This document shows positions 8,476-16,969 of a stretch of 60,866 nt of DNA, in pieces (position 1 is the first letter of the stretch; each line of letters begins with the position of its first letter). Both the position numbers and the translations under genes were made by a program. The notes below the pieces were generated by a model. It worked only from the letters and a program-made list of their open reading frames with translations. It did not search any database and was not told the DNA's origin. Location: assembly GCA_028281925.1 (NCBI GenBank), contig JANQIX010000062.1:1-60866 (forward strand), read 5' to 3'. The stretch is from Alphaproteobacteria bacterium (GTDB lineage: Bacteria; Pseudomonadota; Alphaproteobacteria; DSM-16000; Inquilinaceae).

Positions 8476-10476
8476 TTAGACGCCGATTTCGCCGCCGTCG
8501 TCCTTGGTGATGACGACGACAGACGGGCGCGGCGGCACGCCGTCCTGGAAGTCCGGCCAGCGGGTGGCCGGATCTTCGAAGGTGGAGTTGCGCTCGAAGC
8601 CGGGGAAAGCTGACGTGCCGTCGGTCGCCGGGTGCTGAACGGCGACGAACAGCGTACGGTCATCCGGCGTGAAGCGCGGGCCGCACATCTCGGCACCCAC
8701 CGGCACGCGGAAGAACATCTTGCCGGTGCCGCGCAGCTCGCCATCGGTCTCCAGACCCCAGACACCGTCGGCCGAACCGGACACGCGGCTCCACGAACCG
8801 CCCTGGTCGGTCGTGATCCACAGCCGGCCCTTGCCGTCGACGGCCATGTTATCCGGGCAGCTGAACCAACCGTTCTCCGACGTCGCGGAGTTCCAGACCG
8901 CACCGACTTCCGCATCGGCCGGGTCGCCGCACTGGACCAGGATTTCCCAGGTGAAGGTGGTCGCCGCGTGGTCGTCACCGTCCTGGGTGATCTCGATGAT
9001 CTGGCCCCAGGCGTTCTCCGCACGCGGGTTGGCGGCGTCGACGTCTTCGGCATTGCGCCGCGTGTTGTTGGTCAGGTTGACGTAGATCTTGTTGGTGACC
9101 GGGTTGGGTTCGACATCCTCCGGGCGGTCCATCGGCGTGGCACCCAGCAGATCCGCCGATTTGCGGGTCTCGATCACGACGTCGGCCTGGCTGTCGAGGC
9201 CGTTGTCGGCCGTCAGCGGGCCCTCGCCATGGGTCAGGGCCAGCCATTCGCCGGTCCCGTCAGCATCGAACCGGGCGACGTAGAGCGTACCGCTGTCGAG
9301 CAGGTCCATGTTCGCCGCACGGTCGTCTGCGTTGTAGGTGCCGTCGGAGACGAACTTGTAGAGATACTCGAACCGCTGATCGTCGCCGGTGTAGACGACG
9401 ACCCGACCGTCGCCGTTGACGATCATCTCAGCATTCTCGTGCTTGGCGCGGCCCATGGCAGTCCGCTTCTTGGGCACGGAGTTGCGGTCCAGCGGATCGA
9501 CCTCGACGATCCAGCCGAAACGGTTGGCCTCGTTCGGCACGGCGTTGATGTCGAAGCGGTCGTGGAACTTGCCCCAGGCGTACCAGTTGCCGGGAACGCC
9601 ATAGCGGTCGTAGTTCTCGAACTCCGGATGGCCCGCATCCAGGTCGCCCCAGAAATAGCCGTGGAAGTTCTCCTCGGCCGTGAGGAACGTGCCCCAGGGC
9701 GTCTGGCCGCCGGCGCAGTTGTTGATGGTGCCGATCACGCGCGTGCCCGAAGGGTCGGCCGGTGTCTTCATCCGGTCGTGCGCAGCAGCCGGGCCGGTCA
9801 GCTCCATCCATGTCGTGCGCATGGTGATCCGGCGGGCATACTCGCTTTCGGGCACAACGCTCCAGGTGCCGCCTTCCTTACGGACCTCGATGACCGAGCA
9901 GCCATGGGCCGACATCTCGATGTCGACGAGGTCGCGGGTCATGCCGCTGAAGCCGGCGTTGTCCTGCTTGCCGAGGCCGGGGAACATGACCTCTTCGTTC
10001 GTGTATTCGTGGTTCACGAACAGCACGCCGTGCTCGCTATTGTCGGAGCCGAGCGGCAGGCCGACATAGCCGATGAAGTCGTTGTTGTAGCCGAACTGCA
10101 TCTCCTGTGCGTCCGGCGTCTGGTTCATCGGGTCGAATTCCGGCGCGTCGGCTTCCACCGGGTCGCCCCAGCGGATCAGGACGTTGGCGGTATAGCCCTC
10201 GGCGACATGATGCGTCTCGTCGACGCCGTGCTCGATCTCGCTGAAGACGTAGCGACTGTCTTCCGCGCGGGCCTCGCTGCTCTGCAGCAGCATCGGCGCG
10301 GCGGTCGCCGAGATCGCGCTTACGGCCAGCGCGCCGCGCATGGCATCGCGGCGGCCGAACCGCGTGTTGATGATGTCCCCCAAGGTGGGGGTGGCGGTCG
10401 GATTGGTCGGCGTGTCGTCGGCAGCCTCGAAGGCCTCGCCCTTGTTGCCGAACATCGAGATGTCCCGGTTGTCCAT
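8476..10476 (-). CDS. phoX: PhoX-family alkaline phosphatase (DUF839), Tat-exported
   Basis: 666 residues. The N-terminal GRRDAMRGALAVSAIS (residues ~41-56) is a twin-arginine leader set back from the start, as usual for PhoX. The rest matches the DUF839/PhoX family: HVAEGYTANVLIRWGDPV near 92, GYNNDFIGYVGLPLG near 130, VLFVNHEYTNEEVMFPG near 150, and ENFHGYFWGD near 270. PhoX is a Ca/Fe-dependent periplasmic phosphomonoesterase that releases phosphate from organic esters and is common in aquatic bacteria. The start has a GGGAGAGG site. A candidate Pho box lies ~95 bp upstream and a strong terminator follows, so it appears to be a single-gene phosphate-starvation unit. Confidence 0.9.
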   Translation of the reverse strand: MDNRDISMFGNKGEAFEAADDTPTNPTATPTLGDIINTRFGRRDAMRGALAVSAISATAAPMLLQSSEARAEDSRYVFSEIEHGVDETHHVAEGYTANVLIRWGDPVEADAPEFDPMNQTPDAQEMQFGYNNDFIGYVGLPLGSDNSEHGVLFVNHEYTNEEVMFPGLGKQDNAGFSGMTRDLVDIEMSAHGCSVIEVRKEGGTWSVVPESEYARRITMRTTWMELTGPAAAHDRMKTPADPSGTRVIGTINNCAGGQTPWGTFLTAEENFHGYFWGDLDAGHPEFENYDRYGVPGNWYAWGKFHDRFDINAVPNEANRFGWIVEVDPLDRNSVPKKRTAMGRAKHENAEMIVNGDGRVVVYTGDDQRFEYLYKFVSDGTYNADDRAANMDLLDSGTLYVARFDADGTGEWLALTHGEGPLTADNGLDSQADVVIETRKSADLLGATPMDRPEDVEPNPVTNKIYVNLTNNTRRNAEDVDAANPRAENAWGQIIEITQDGDDHAATTFTWEILVQCGDPADAEVGAVWNSATSENGWFSCPDNMAVDGKGRLWITTDQGGSWSRVSGSADGVWGLETDGELRGTGKMFFRVPVGAEMCGPRFTPDDRTLFVAVQHPATDGTSAFPGFERNSTFEDPATRWPDFQDGVPPRPSVVVITKDDGGEIGV

Positions 10477-10570
10477 TGTCTCGCCTCTCCCTTGTTGGTG
10501 GTCGTTTGATACGGGTTGTTGGCCGGGAAGAAGGGCCCGGAAAAGATGCGCCGGACCATAAAACCCCCCT

Positions 10571-10599
10571 GTGACGAATATGTTACATGGACGTGACTC
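10571..10599 (-). promoter_or_regulatory. Candidate Pho box upstream of phoX
   Basis: Read on the minus strand, three 7-mers GAGTCAC, ATGTAAC and TCGTCAC recur with an exact 11-bp period (4-bp spacers), the geometry of PhoB sites. Each matches 5 of 7 bases of CTGTCAC. A TTATGG -10-like hexamer follows ~9 bases downstream toward phoX. The units are near-palindromic, so the opposite orientation also scores (CTGTGAC). Confidence 0.5.
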
Positions 10600-10834
10600 G
10601 GTAGTGAAATCACTCTGCGGCAGTGGGCCTCGTGGTCGCAGTTCAAGTCGGTATCACGGGTTCGTGCCCGGTGATCGGCGAGCCAGGGACCGGCGTATAA
10701 GTCGGCAACACAGCAGTGATGGCCCCAACGGCGCTGAAGGGTTCAGCAGTCTGCATGTGGGCCGGTGCGGCGATCTGCGGGTGAATTTGCGGCGCGGTGC
10801 CGCTCAACGGAATTCCAACAGGAAGGTAGGGCCG

Positions 10835-11557
10835 ATGACCGATAGCGAGATCTTGCGACGCGAACGTACCGGCATCGATCGACGCTTGTTCTTGGGCGGA
10901 ATCGCCGCCTCCGGGCTGGCGGGCCTCGGCTTGGCGCCGACCGGCTTGGCGTGGGCTGCGACGATTCCGCCCGCAGATCGAATGCCGTTCGAGGTCACAC
11001 GCGGCGGCGACCCGATCGGAACGCATCAAATCACCTTCAGCCGGCAGGGCAGCCGGACCCAGGTCGACATCGCGATCGACCTTGAGGTGTCGGTCGCCTT
11101 CGTCACCGTCTTCCGGTACCGGCATCGCAACACCGAGGTGTGGGAGGACGGTCGCCTGGTCGCCATCGACACCGAGACCAACGATGACGGCCGGGACTAC
11201 CGGCTGACCGGCCGCGCCACCGCGGCCGGCCTGGAAGTCGACGGCGGGCAGGGGCGCTATGTGGCGCCGGCCGACATTATGCCCACCAGCTATTGGAACC
11301 AGGAGATCGTCCGGCGAACTGAGCTTCTGGACACACAGCGCGGCGGCATTCTGAACGTGTCGGCTCGCCCGGGTGCTGTCGAACAGCTTCAAACCGGTGG
11401 CCGTACGGTCAGAGCACAGCGCTATACCTTTACCGGCGATCTCACCTTGAGTGCCTGGTACACCGATGTGGGCCAATGGGTGGCCATGTCGTTCGACGCC
11501 CGCGGCGAAGAAGTGCGTTACCGGCTGCGGCCGGACGGCGCCGTGCTGGCGGGCTAA
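10835..11557 (+). CDS. DUF6134-family exported protein
   Basis: 240 residues with an N-terminal DRRLFLGGIAASGLAGLG twin-arginine leader ending near WAA. The mature part is rich in beta strands, with alternating motifs such as PFEVTRGGDPIGTHQI, VTVFRYRHRNTEVWEDGRL and LSAWYTDVGQWVAMSFDARG, the pattern of DUF6134/DUF3108-like beta-barrel periplasmic proteins. AGGAAGG sits ahead of the ATG at 10835. The stop is 17 bp before the photolyase start, so it heads an operon with photolyase and SDR. Its biochemical role is unknown. The recurring linkage to photolyase suggests a role in light or oxidative stress. Confidence 0.72.
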   Translation: MTDSEILRRERTGIDRRLFLGGIAASGLAGLGLAPTGLAWAATIPPADRMPFEVTRGGDPIGTHQITFSRQGSRTQVDIAIDLEVSVAFVTVFRYRHRNTEVWEDGRLVAIDTETNDDGRDYRLTGRATAAGLEVDGGQGRYVAPADIMPTSYWNQEIVRRTELLDTQRGGILNVSARPGAVEQLQTGGRTVRAQRYTFTGDLTLSAWYTDVGQWVAMSFDARGEEVRYRLRPDGAVLAG

Positions 11558-11573
11558 GGACGCCGGGGCAACC

Positions 11574-13133
11574 TTGACCTGCGAAACGCTCAGGTTCGTT
11601 CTTGGTGACCAGCTGAGCCCCAACGTCTCGTCACTTGCCGATCTGGATGCGGCGAGCGACGTGGTTCTGATGGTGGAGGTGGCGGACGAAACGACCTATG
11701 TCCGCCACCACAAGAAGAAGATCGCCTTCATTCTGTCTGCCATGCGGCACTTTGCGGCCCGACTTGGCGAAGACGGCGTGACCGTCGACTACGTGCGTCT
11801 GGAGGACCAGGGCAATACCGGCAGCTTCCGCGAAGAACTCGCCCGCGCCGTTCGGCGTCACCGGCCGCGCAGGGTGTTGGTGACCGAACCTGGTGAGTAC
11901 CGTGTCCGTGCCGATATGGATAGTTGGCGGGATCTCGTCGGGGTCACGGTCGAGATCCGCGAGGATGACCGTTTCCTCTGCTCGAGGGCGGAATTCGCCC
12001 GTTGGGCGGGCGACCGCCGACAGCTTCGTATGGAGCATTTCTACCGCGTGATGCGCCGCCGCTACGGCGTGTTGCTGGACAGCAGCGGCGAACCTGAAGG
12101 TGGCAAGTGGAACCTCGACGCGGACAATCGCAAGGCTCTGCCCGCGCTTGTCCGACCGCCGGCACAGCCGCAGTTTGATTCCGACTGTGAGACCCGCGAG
12201 GTTCTCGATCTGGTGGACCGCCGGTTCGGCGGCCATTTCGGCGACCTGCTGCCCTTCGACTTCGCGGTCACAGAAGAGGGCGCAGAGCTTGCGTTCGACC
12301 ACTTCCTGCAATGCGCCCTGCCGCAATTTGGCGATTACCAGGACGCCATGCGGCAGGGTGAGCCAGTGCTGTTCCACTCGTTGATCGCGCTCTATCTGAA
12401 CGTTGGTCTGTTGGATCCGCTGGCCGTCATTCGGCGTGTGGAGGCGGCCTATCGTGCCGGCGACGTACCTCTGAACGCTGCCGAAGGATACATCCGTCAA
12501 GTGCTGGGCTGGCGGGAGTATGTGCGCGGCGTCTACTGGCTGAAGATGCCCGACTATGCTGAGACCAACGCACTGAATGCGCAGCGGCCGCTGCCCGATT
12601 TCTATTGGACCGGCGAGACGCGCCTGAACTGTCTGGCCGACGTCATCGGGCAAACGAAACATCTCGCCTATGCCCACCACATCCAGCGCCTGATGGTCAC
12701 CGGCAATTTCGCGCTGTTGCTCGGCGTCGCGCCGAAAGAGGTGTGCGAGTGGTATCTCGCCGTCTATGCCGACGCCTTCGAATGGGTGGAGCTGCCAAAC
12801 ACCCACGGGATGGCTTTGCATGCCGATGGCGGTGTGATGGCCTCCAAGCCGTACGCGTCCAGCGGCGCCTATATCGACCGTATGTCGGACTACTGCAGCA
12901 ACTGCACGTACGATGTGCGCAAGAAGGCAGGGCCTAAGGCCTGCCCGTTCAACTATCTCTACTGGAACTTCCTGATCGAGAACCGCGCGCGACTGGAGGG
13001 CAATCCGCGTCTCGCCATGCCCTATCGGACGCTGGCGCGCATGCCGGAGGCGCGCTTGGCTGAGATTCGGCGGGATGCCCGGGCGTTCATGGATCAGGTG
13101 ACCGGTGCCGCTGCGCCGGTCGATGCCGCGTAG
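11574..13133 (+). CDS. FeS-BCP class photolyase (prokaryotic (6-4) photolyase / cryptochrome, PhrB type)
   Basis: 519 residues from a TTG start, preceded by LRFVLGDQLSP, the N-terminus typical of this class. It repairs UV photoproducts using FAD and a second pteridine-type chromophore. Four cysteines expected to bind a [4Fe-4S] cluster are visible: C353 (RLNCLADV), C441 and C444 (DYCSNCTYD) and C457 (KACPFNYLYWNFL). Their spacing matches the Agrobacterium PhrB set with a constant offset of three. The conserved NTHGMALHADGG and SKPYASSGAYI segments line the FAD site. Starts upstream of the TTG lie inside the DUF6134 gene. The stop is 1 bp before the SDR start. Confidence 0.88.
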   Translation: MTCETLRFVLGDQLSPNVSSLADLDAASDVVLMVEVADETTYVRHHKKKIAFILSAMRHFAARLGEDGVTVDYVRLEDQGNTGSFREELARAVRRHRPRRVLVTEPGEYRVRADMDSWRDLVGVTVEIREDDRFLCSRAEFARWAGDRRQLRMEHFYRVMRRRYGVLLDSSGEPEGGKWNLDADNRKALPALVRPPAQPQFDSDCETREVLDLVDRRFGGHFGDLLPFDFAVTEEGAELAFDHFLQCALPQFGDYQDAMRQGEPVLFHSLIALYLNVGLLDPLAVIRRVEAAYRAGDVPLNAAEGYIRQVLGWREYVRGVYWLKMPDYAETNALNAQRPLPDFYWTGETRLNCLADVIGQTKHLAYAHHIQRLMVTGNFALLLGVAPKEVCEWYLAVYADAFEWVELPNTHGMALHADGGVMASKPYASSGAYIDRMSDYCSNCTYDVRKKAGPKACPFNYLYWNFLIENRARLEGNPRLAMPYRTLARMPEARLAEIRRDARAFMDQVTGAAAPVDAA

Positions 13134-13134
13134 G

Positions 13135-13929
13135 ATGGGAATGTGCAACTCAGCGACTGGCCCGAAGGATGGGTGCGCTTGGATCACAGGCGCGAGCATG
13201 GGTATCGGCCGCGCCGTCGCCCTGCGGCTCGCCCGCGACGGATGGACGGTGGCGGCAACGGCCCGCGGCGCCGATAAACTGGATGAACTGGTGCATGAGG
13301 CGCCGGCCGGGCGCATTATCGCGTGCCCCGGCGATGTCACGGACACGTCCGCCGTCCATGCCATCGTCCAGCGGCTGGAGGCAGAGCATGGCGGCATTGC
13401 GCTCGCCATCCTCAACGCCGGGACCTACGCGAAGGACAGTGCGGAAACGTTGAAACGGGACAGCTTCGCTGCGACGATCGAGCTGAACTTGGTGTCCGTC
13501 GCCGGCTGTGTCGAGGCGCTGATGCCGGCCTGGACCGAGCGGCGGCGGGGCCATCTGGCCATCGTCGCCTCAGTCGCCGGATATCGCGGGCTCCCGGGTG
13601 CGCTCGCTTACGGTGCCAGCAAGGCCGGTCTGATCAACTTCACTGAGGCGCTTAAGTTCGATTTCGATCGCCTTGGACTGAAGGCTCAGCTGATCAACCC
13701 GGGGTTCGTCCGGACGCCGCTGACCGACAAGAACGACTTCCCCATGCCGTTCATCATCGAGGCCGAAGATGCCGCGGAACGGATCGTGCGGGGACTTCAG
13801 GGCAGCGCCTTTGAGATCGCGTTTCCGAGACGTTTCGTGGCGATCCTCAAGCGGCTGCGCGGCCTGCCGTACTCACTCTATTTCTCTCTCGTTGGCCGCG
13901 GTACCGGACAGAAGAAGGCAAGGCGATAG
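13135..13929 (+). CDS. Short-chain dehydrogenase/reductase
   Basis: 264 residues, classical SDR. It has the cofactor motif TGASMGIG near residue 17, LAILNAGTY (NNAG-type), an active-site Ser in IVASVAG, and YGASKAG (Tyr-x3-Lys). It ends with PGFVRTPLT and a basic tail. The ATG at 13135 follows the photolyase stop by one base, indicating translational coupling. It is the third gene of the DUF6134-photolyase operon. SDRs of this class often accompany photolyases, but the substrate cannot be deduced. A longer frame from 13105 overlaps photolyase and is less likely. Confidence 0.85.
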   Translation: MGMCNSATGPKDGCAWITGASMGIGRAVALRLARDGWTVAATARGADKLDELVHEAPAGRIIACPGDVTDTSAVHAIVQRLEAEHGGIALAILNAGTYAKDSAETLKRDSFAATIELNLVSVAGCVEALMPAWTERRRGHLAIVASVAGYRGLPGALAYGASKAGLINFTEALKFDFDRLGLKAQLINPGFVRTPLTDKNDFPMPFIIEAEDAAERIVRGLQGSAFEIAFPRRFVAILKRLRGLPYSLYFSLVGRGTGQKKARR

Positions 13930-13952
13930 GGGCGGCCCTCAGGCTCGCCCCT
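13928..13952. terminator. Convergent hairpin between SDR and lyase genes
   Basis: AGGGGCG and CGCCCCT make a perfect 7-bp stem around an 11-base loop at the end of the SDR gene. There is no T-tract on either strand, so it is a weak terminator candidate. Confidence 0.4.
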
Positions 13953-13979
13953 GCCGCTGATAGGTCTGCAAGGCGCGTA

Positions 13980-14861
13980 TCAGCCTGCCGCTTCCGATGC
14001 CGCGATGGCGTCGGCCAGCGCCACCAGCCGACGCGCATTCTCCACGTGCAGGTTCTCCACCAGCTTGCCCTCGACCACCACGACGCCCTTGCCCTCGGCC
14101 GCGGCTTCTGCGTGGGCGGCGATGATCCGGCGCGAGAAATCGATCTCGTCCGCCGAGGGCGCAAAGGCCGCGTTCGCGGCAGCGACCGTCTTCGGGTGGA
14201 TCAGCGTCTTACCGTCGAAGCCCAGTTCCACACCCTGCTGGCACGAGGCAACAAAGCCTTCATCGTCCTGCAGGTCCAGATAGACACCGTCAACGATCGC
14301 CAGCCCGTAGGCGCGGGCCGCCAGCAGGCACCATGAGAGCGAGGTCAGCATTGGCAGGCGCATGGGCGTATGGGCCGCGTGCGTATCCTTCGCCAGGTCC
14401 GACGTGCCCATGACGAAGCCGGCAAGCCGCGGCGTTGCGCTCGCGATTTCCTTCGCGTTCAGCACGCCCATGGGCGTTTCCATCATGCACCAGAGTGCCA
14501 GATCGTCCGGGGCGCCGGCGCTCGCCAGAACGGCTTCGGCCTTGCGCACCATGTCGGCACTTTCCACCTTCGGCAGCAGAATGCCATGGGCACCGGCCGT
14601 GGCGGTGGCCACCAGGTCGGCCTGTCCCCAGGCCGTCTCCAACCCGTTCACGCGGATCAGGATCTCGCGCGAGCCGAAGCCGCCGGCACGGACGGCCTCG
14701 ACCACCTGGGTACGCGCCAGCTCCTTCGCATCCGGCGCGGTCGCGTCTTCCAGGTCCAGGATCAGGGCATCGGCCGGTAGGGTCTTGCCCTTTTCCAGCG
14801 CCCGGGCATTCGACCCGGGCATATACAGCACGCTGCGGCGCGGGCGCGCGGCCGTAGCCAT
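13980..14861 (-). CDS. HpcH/HpaI aldolase / CitE-like CoA-ester lyase
   Basis: 293 residues from the ATG at 14861, which has a GGAGGA site 7 bases upstream. A longer frame to 14945 lacks one. The CitE/malyl-CoA lyase fold is evident: RRSVLYMPGSN at the start, ADALILDLEDA with metal-binding acids, REILIRVNG, GILLPKVESA, MMETPMGVLNA with a metal Glu, GFVMGTSDLAKD and GFDGKTLIHPKTV. These enzymes cleave or form (3S)-citramalyl-CoA, malyl-CoA or similar esters. The specific CoA ester is not readable from sequence. The gene stands alone, convergent with the SDR gene. Confidence 0.87.
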   Translation of the reverse strand: MATAARPRRSVLYMPGSNARALEKGKTLPADALILDLEDATAPDAKELARTQVVEAVRAGGFGSREILIRVNGLETAWGQADLVATATAGAHGILLPKVESADMVRKAEAVLASAGAPDDLALWCMMETPMGVLNAKEIASATPRLAGFVMGTSDLAKDTHAAHTPMRLPMLTSLSWCLLAARAYGLAIVDGVYLDLQDDEGFVASCQQGVELGFDGKTLIHPKTVAAANAAFAPSADEIDFSRRIIAAHAEAAAEGKGVVVVEGKLVENLHVENARRLVALADAIAASEAAG

Positions 14862-15311
14862 GGCATGTCCTCCAACTGCGGGTCCGATCACGGTCTCAGC
14901 CGACCCTACAGGGGCCGCACCGCCGCTGACAATGACACGGGTCATCTCGCCCGAGACCGGAAGTGGTCCAGTTCGGTCGGCCGCGATTGGATAGGGGTGA
15001 GAGCCCGCCCATGAGCAGCCTTGGAGTGATCCAATGGGATTTTGGGGTAGGTCTCTTGGGGTGATATGTAATAGAATCGTTGAAATCTCTCATGTCCAAG
15101 CACAAGTCTGTGAGTAGACGCTGCGGCATACTGGCGGATTGGCCGAATCGAGCGGCTTGATTAATTTGCTAACTGAGGCATGCCAAACCTCATTCTGTGC
15201 ATGTTGTTAGTGAACGCCGGGGCAACCGGCCTGACCATACCATAGTATACTTGGACAGAGGTGCAATTGCGGGCGCGGTATTCAGCGCCGAGACACGCGA
15301 AGGAGGCGGAC
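14862..15311. other. Intergenic region upstream of the lipoprotein gene
   Basis: About 450 bp of lower-GC DNA with no convincing gene. A TATACT hexamer at ~15247 could be a -10 element for the downstream lipoprotein, but no good -35 is seen at the right spacing. Confidence 0.35.
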
Positions 15312-15593
15312 ATGACAAGGTTCGCAAAGACACTTGCCGCAGCCGTGGCGACGGCCGCGCTGTTGAGCGCCTGTGCTGGCACGGGGCCCGCGAGCTCACG
15401 CGGATGCACGACGCAGAACTCGCTGGCCGGCGCTGGCGTCGGTGCCGCGGGCGGTGCGGCCATCGGCCTGTTGGCCGGCGGCTCCACCGGTGCGATCGCG
15501 GGTGGACTGCTGGGCGGCGCAACGGGTGCCGTCGTCGGCAGCCAAGTCAACTGTCCGGACTATTCGGGCCGCGACTCCAGACTCTATAAGTGA
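15312..15593 (+). CDS. Small glycine-zipper outer-membrane lipoprotein
   Basis: 93 residues. ATG at 15312 follows a strong AAGGAGG site. The signal peptide ends in a lipobox LLSAC (Cys near residue 21), so the protein should be lipidated. Residues ~40-80 are a glycine zipper (GAGVGAAGGAAIGLLAGG followed by GGLLGGATGAVVG), a membrane-embedded helical hairpin as in the Omp-17/SlyB-like lipoproteins. The short C-terminus has a single Cys. Function is probably envelope maintenance. No operon partner is seen. Confidence 0.82.
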   Translation: MTRFAKTLAAAVATAALLSACAGTGPASSRGCTTQNSLAGAGVGAAGGAAIGLLAGGSTGAIAGGLLGGATGAVVGSQVNCPDYSGRDSRLYK

Positions 15594-15841
15594 GCCTGCG
15601 GGCACGAGTGGACAGTCGGCGGCTGACGCTGGGGACAGATTGCGCGGGCGGCGTGCTGGGTTCGTGCCGGGTGTGACTGCGCGGGCCATCGAAGCACCTA
15701 TACGATGCTTTCGGGGCGCGTGCGCATTCAATAGCGCCATTTGTTCCGTGAGCCGCTAGGGTTCTGACGGAGGGGCCATCAGCCAAGGTCTGCCGGTGAC
15801 GGACGGGCCAACGATCGGGCGCCTCCTGGAGAACGAGTTAG

Positions 15842-16945
15842 ATGCACGAACCCTTGGCGGTGACGGAGCCGACGCCGCCGGATACCGCTTCCGCTACGCG
15901 ATCCTCACCTGCCCATCATCTGCGGATCGAAGCCAGATCGCCCTCCATCGACCCCGCGACCCCACTGTTGGGCTTGAGCCTGCTTCGCCGCCTGGTACTG
16001 GCGGCCCGGCGTGCAGGGTTCGACACGATCGAGATCCTTGCCGCTGACGCAGGCGACGCCGCTCGCCTTTCACGCCTCGTGCAGGGGGTGCGGGGCGTCA
16101 GTGTGACCGCCGAGGGTGCACAGCCGTCAGCCGGCTGTGCCGTCGTTGCCGCTGACGTGCTGGGGGAGGTCGCGCCGCTGGAGGCCCTCGCGCGGGGCGA
16201 GACGTCTGCCGTTTTCCGCATCGTTGACGATGCCACTCTGGAGGTGGCGCGGGACCGTCTGTTGAGGGCGCTGGTCAAGGCCACCGACGGGTTCATGTCA
16301 CGGCACTTCGCCCGGCCGATCTCCATCGCCGTTTCCCGCCGCATCGTCGGTTGGGGCGTTACGCCCAATCAGATGACCATTGTCAGCATGCTGATCGGCT
16401 TGGTTGCCGCGCCGTTCTTCCTGTTCGACGCGCCCTGGCTGCAGGCGATCGGTGGATTGCTGTTTGTCGCCCATTCCGTGCTCGACGGGTGCGATGGCGA
16501 GCTGGCACGCCTGACTTATCGCGAGAGCCGCCTGGGCGGGCTGTTGGACTTCATCGGCGACAATCTTGTCCATGTCGCGGTGTTCGGCTGTATGGGCTGG
16601 GGCTGGTACGCGGCCAGCGGCAGCCTTTGGCCGCTCTATCTTGGGATCAGCGCCGTGCTGGGGGCAGCAGGCTCCGCACTTGCCGTCTACTGGCTGACGC
16701 TGCGCAAGACTGCATCAGGCGGCGCGGCCACGGGGCCGCTCTACACCTCTGTCGCCGCGTCGCCACAGCGCTCGGCGCGGCTGACGAAGATGCTGGACGA
16801 CCTGTCGCGGCGCGACTTCATCTATCTGGTGTTCGTCCTGTCGCTGTTCGGCAAGGCAAGCTGGTTTCTGGCGCTGGCCGGTATCGGCGCGCCGATCTTC
16901 CTGATGCTGGTGCTGTTCGTGGCCCGGCGGGAAGGGCGGGGCTGA
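15842..16945 (+). CDS. CDP-alcohol phosphotransferase, DIPP-synthase (CDP-inositol:inositol-phosphate) type
   Basis: 367 residues. The membrane half (from ~150) holds the CDP-alcohol phosphotransferase signature intact: D215-x2-D218-G-x2-A222-R223-x8-G232-x3-D236-x3-D240, preceded by a TPNQMT motif and surrounded by about six hydrophobic segments. The ~145 residues before it look like a nucleotidyltransferase-type alpha/beta domain that has lost its NTP-binding loop (no LxAGxGxR). This matches the architecture of bifunctional inositol-1-phosphate cytidylyltransferase / di-myo-inositol-phosphate-phosphate synthase, but with a dead first domain. The active cytidylyltransferase is apparently supplied by the convergent fusion gene. 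It would join CDP-inositol to an inositol-phosphate acceptor in the membrane. GGAG precedes the ATG. Confidence 0.75.
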   Translation: MHEPLAVTEPTPPDTASATRSSPAHHLRIEARSPSIDPATPLLGLSLLRRLVLAARRAGFDTIEILAADAGDAARLSRLVQGVRGVSVTAEGAQPSAGCAVVAADVLGEVAPLEALARGETSAVFRIVDDATLEVARDRLLRALVKATDGFMSRHFARPISIAVSRRIVGWGVTPNQMTIVSMLIGLVAAPFFLFDAPWLQAIGGLLFVAHSVLDGCDGELARLTYRESRLGGLLDFIGDNLVHVAVFGCMGWGWYAASGSLWPLYLGISAVLGAAGSALAVYWLTLRKTASGGAATGPLYTSVAASPQRSARLTKMLDDLSRRDFIYLVFVLSLFGKASWFLALAGIGAPIFLMLVLFVARREGRG

Positions 16946-16963
16946 CCTCGCCCCTCCCGCCGG
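16924..16963. terminator. Strong bidirectional hairpin between convergent inositol genes
   Basis: A 13-bp arm at 16926-16938 pairs with 16949-16961 with one mismatch, extended by two more pairs outside. The hairpin overlaps the 3' end of the phosphotransferase gene and stops 6 bp from the stop of the opposing gene. It has no T-tract. Confidence 0.6.
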
Positions 16964-16969
16964 AGCCGT

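Noticed and set aside
8632..10509. 625-codon plus-strand open frame
   Set aside because: Shadow of phoX; the real gene has Tat leader, family motifs and terminator on the minus strand.
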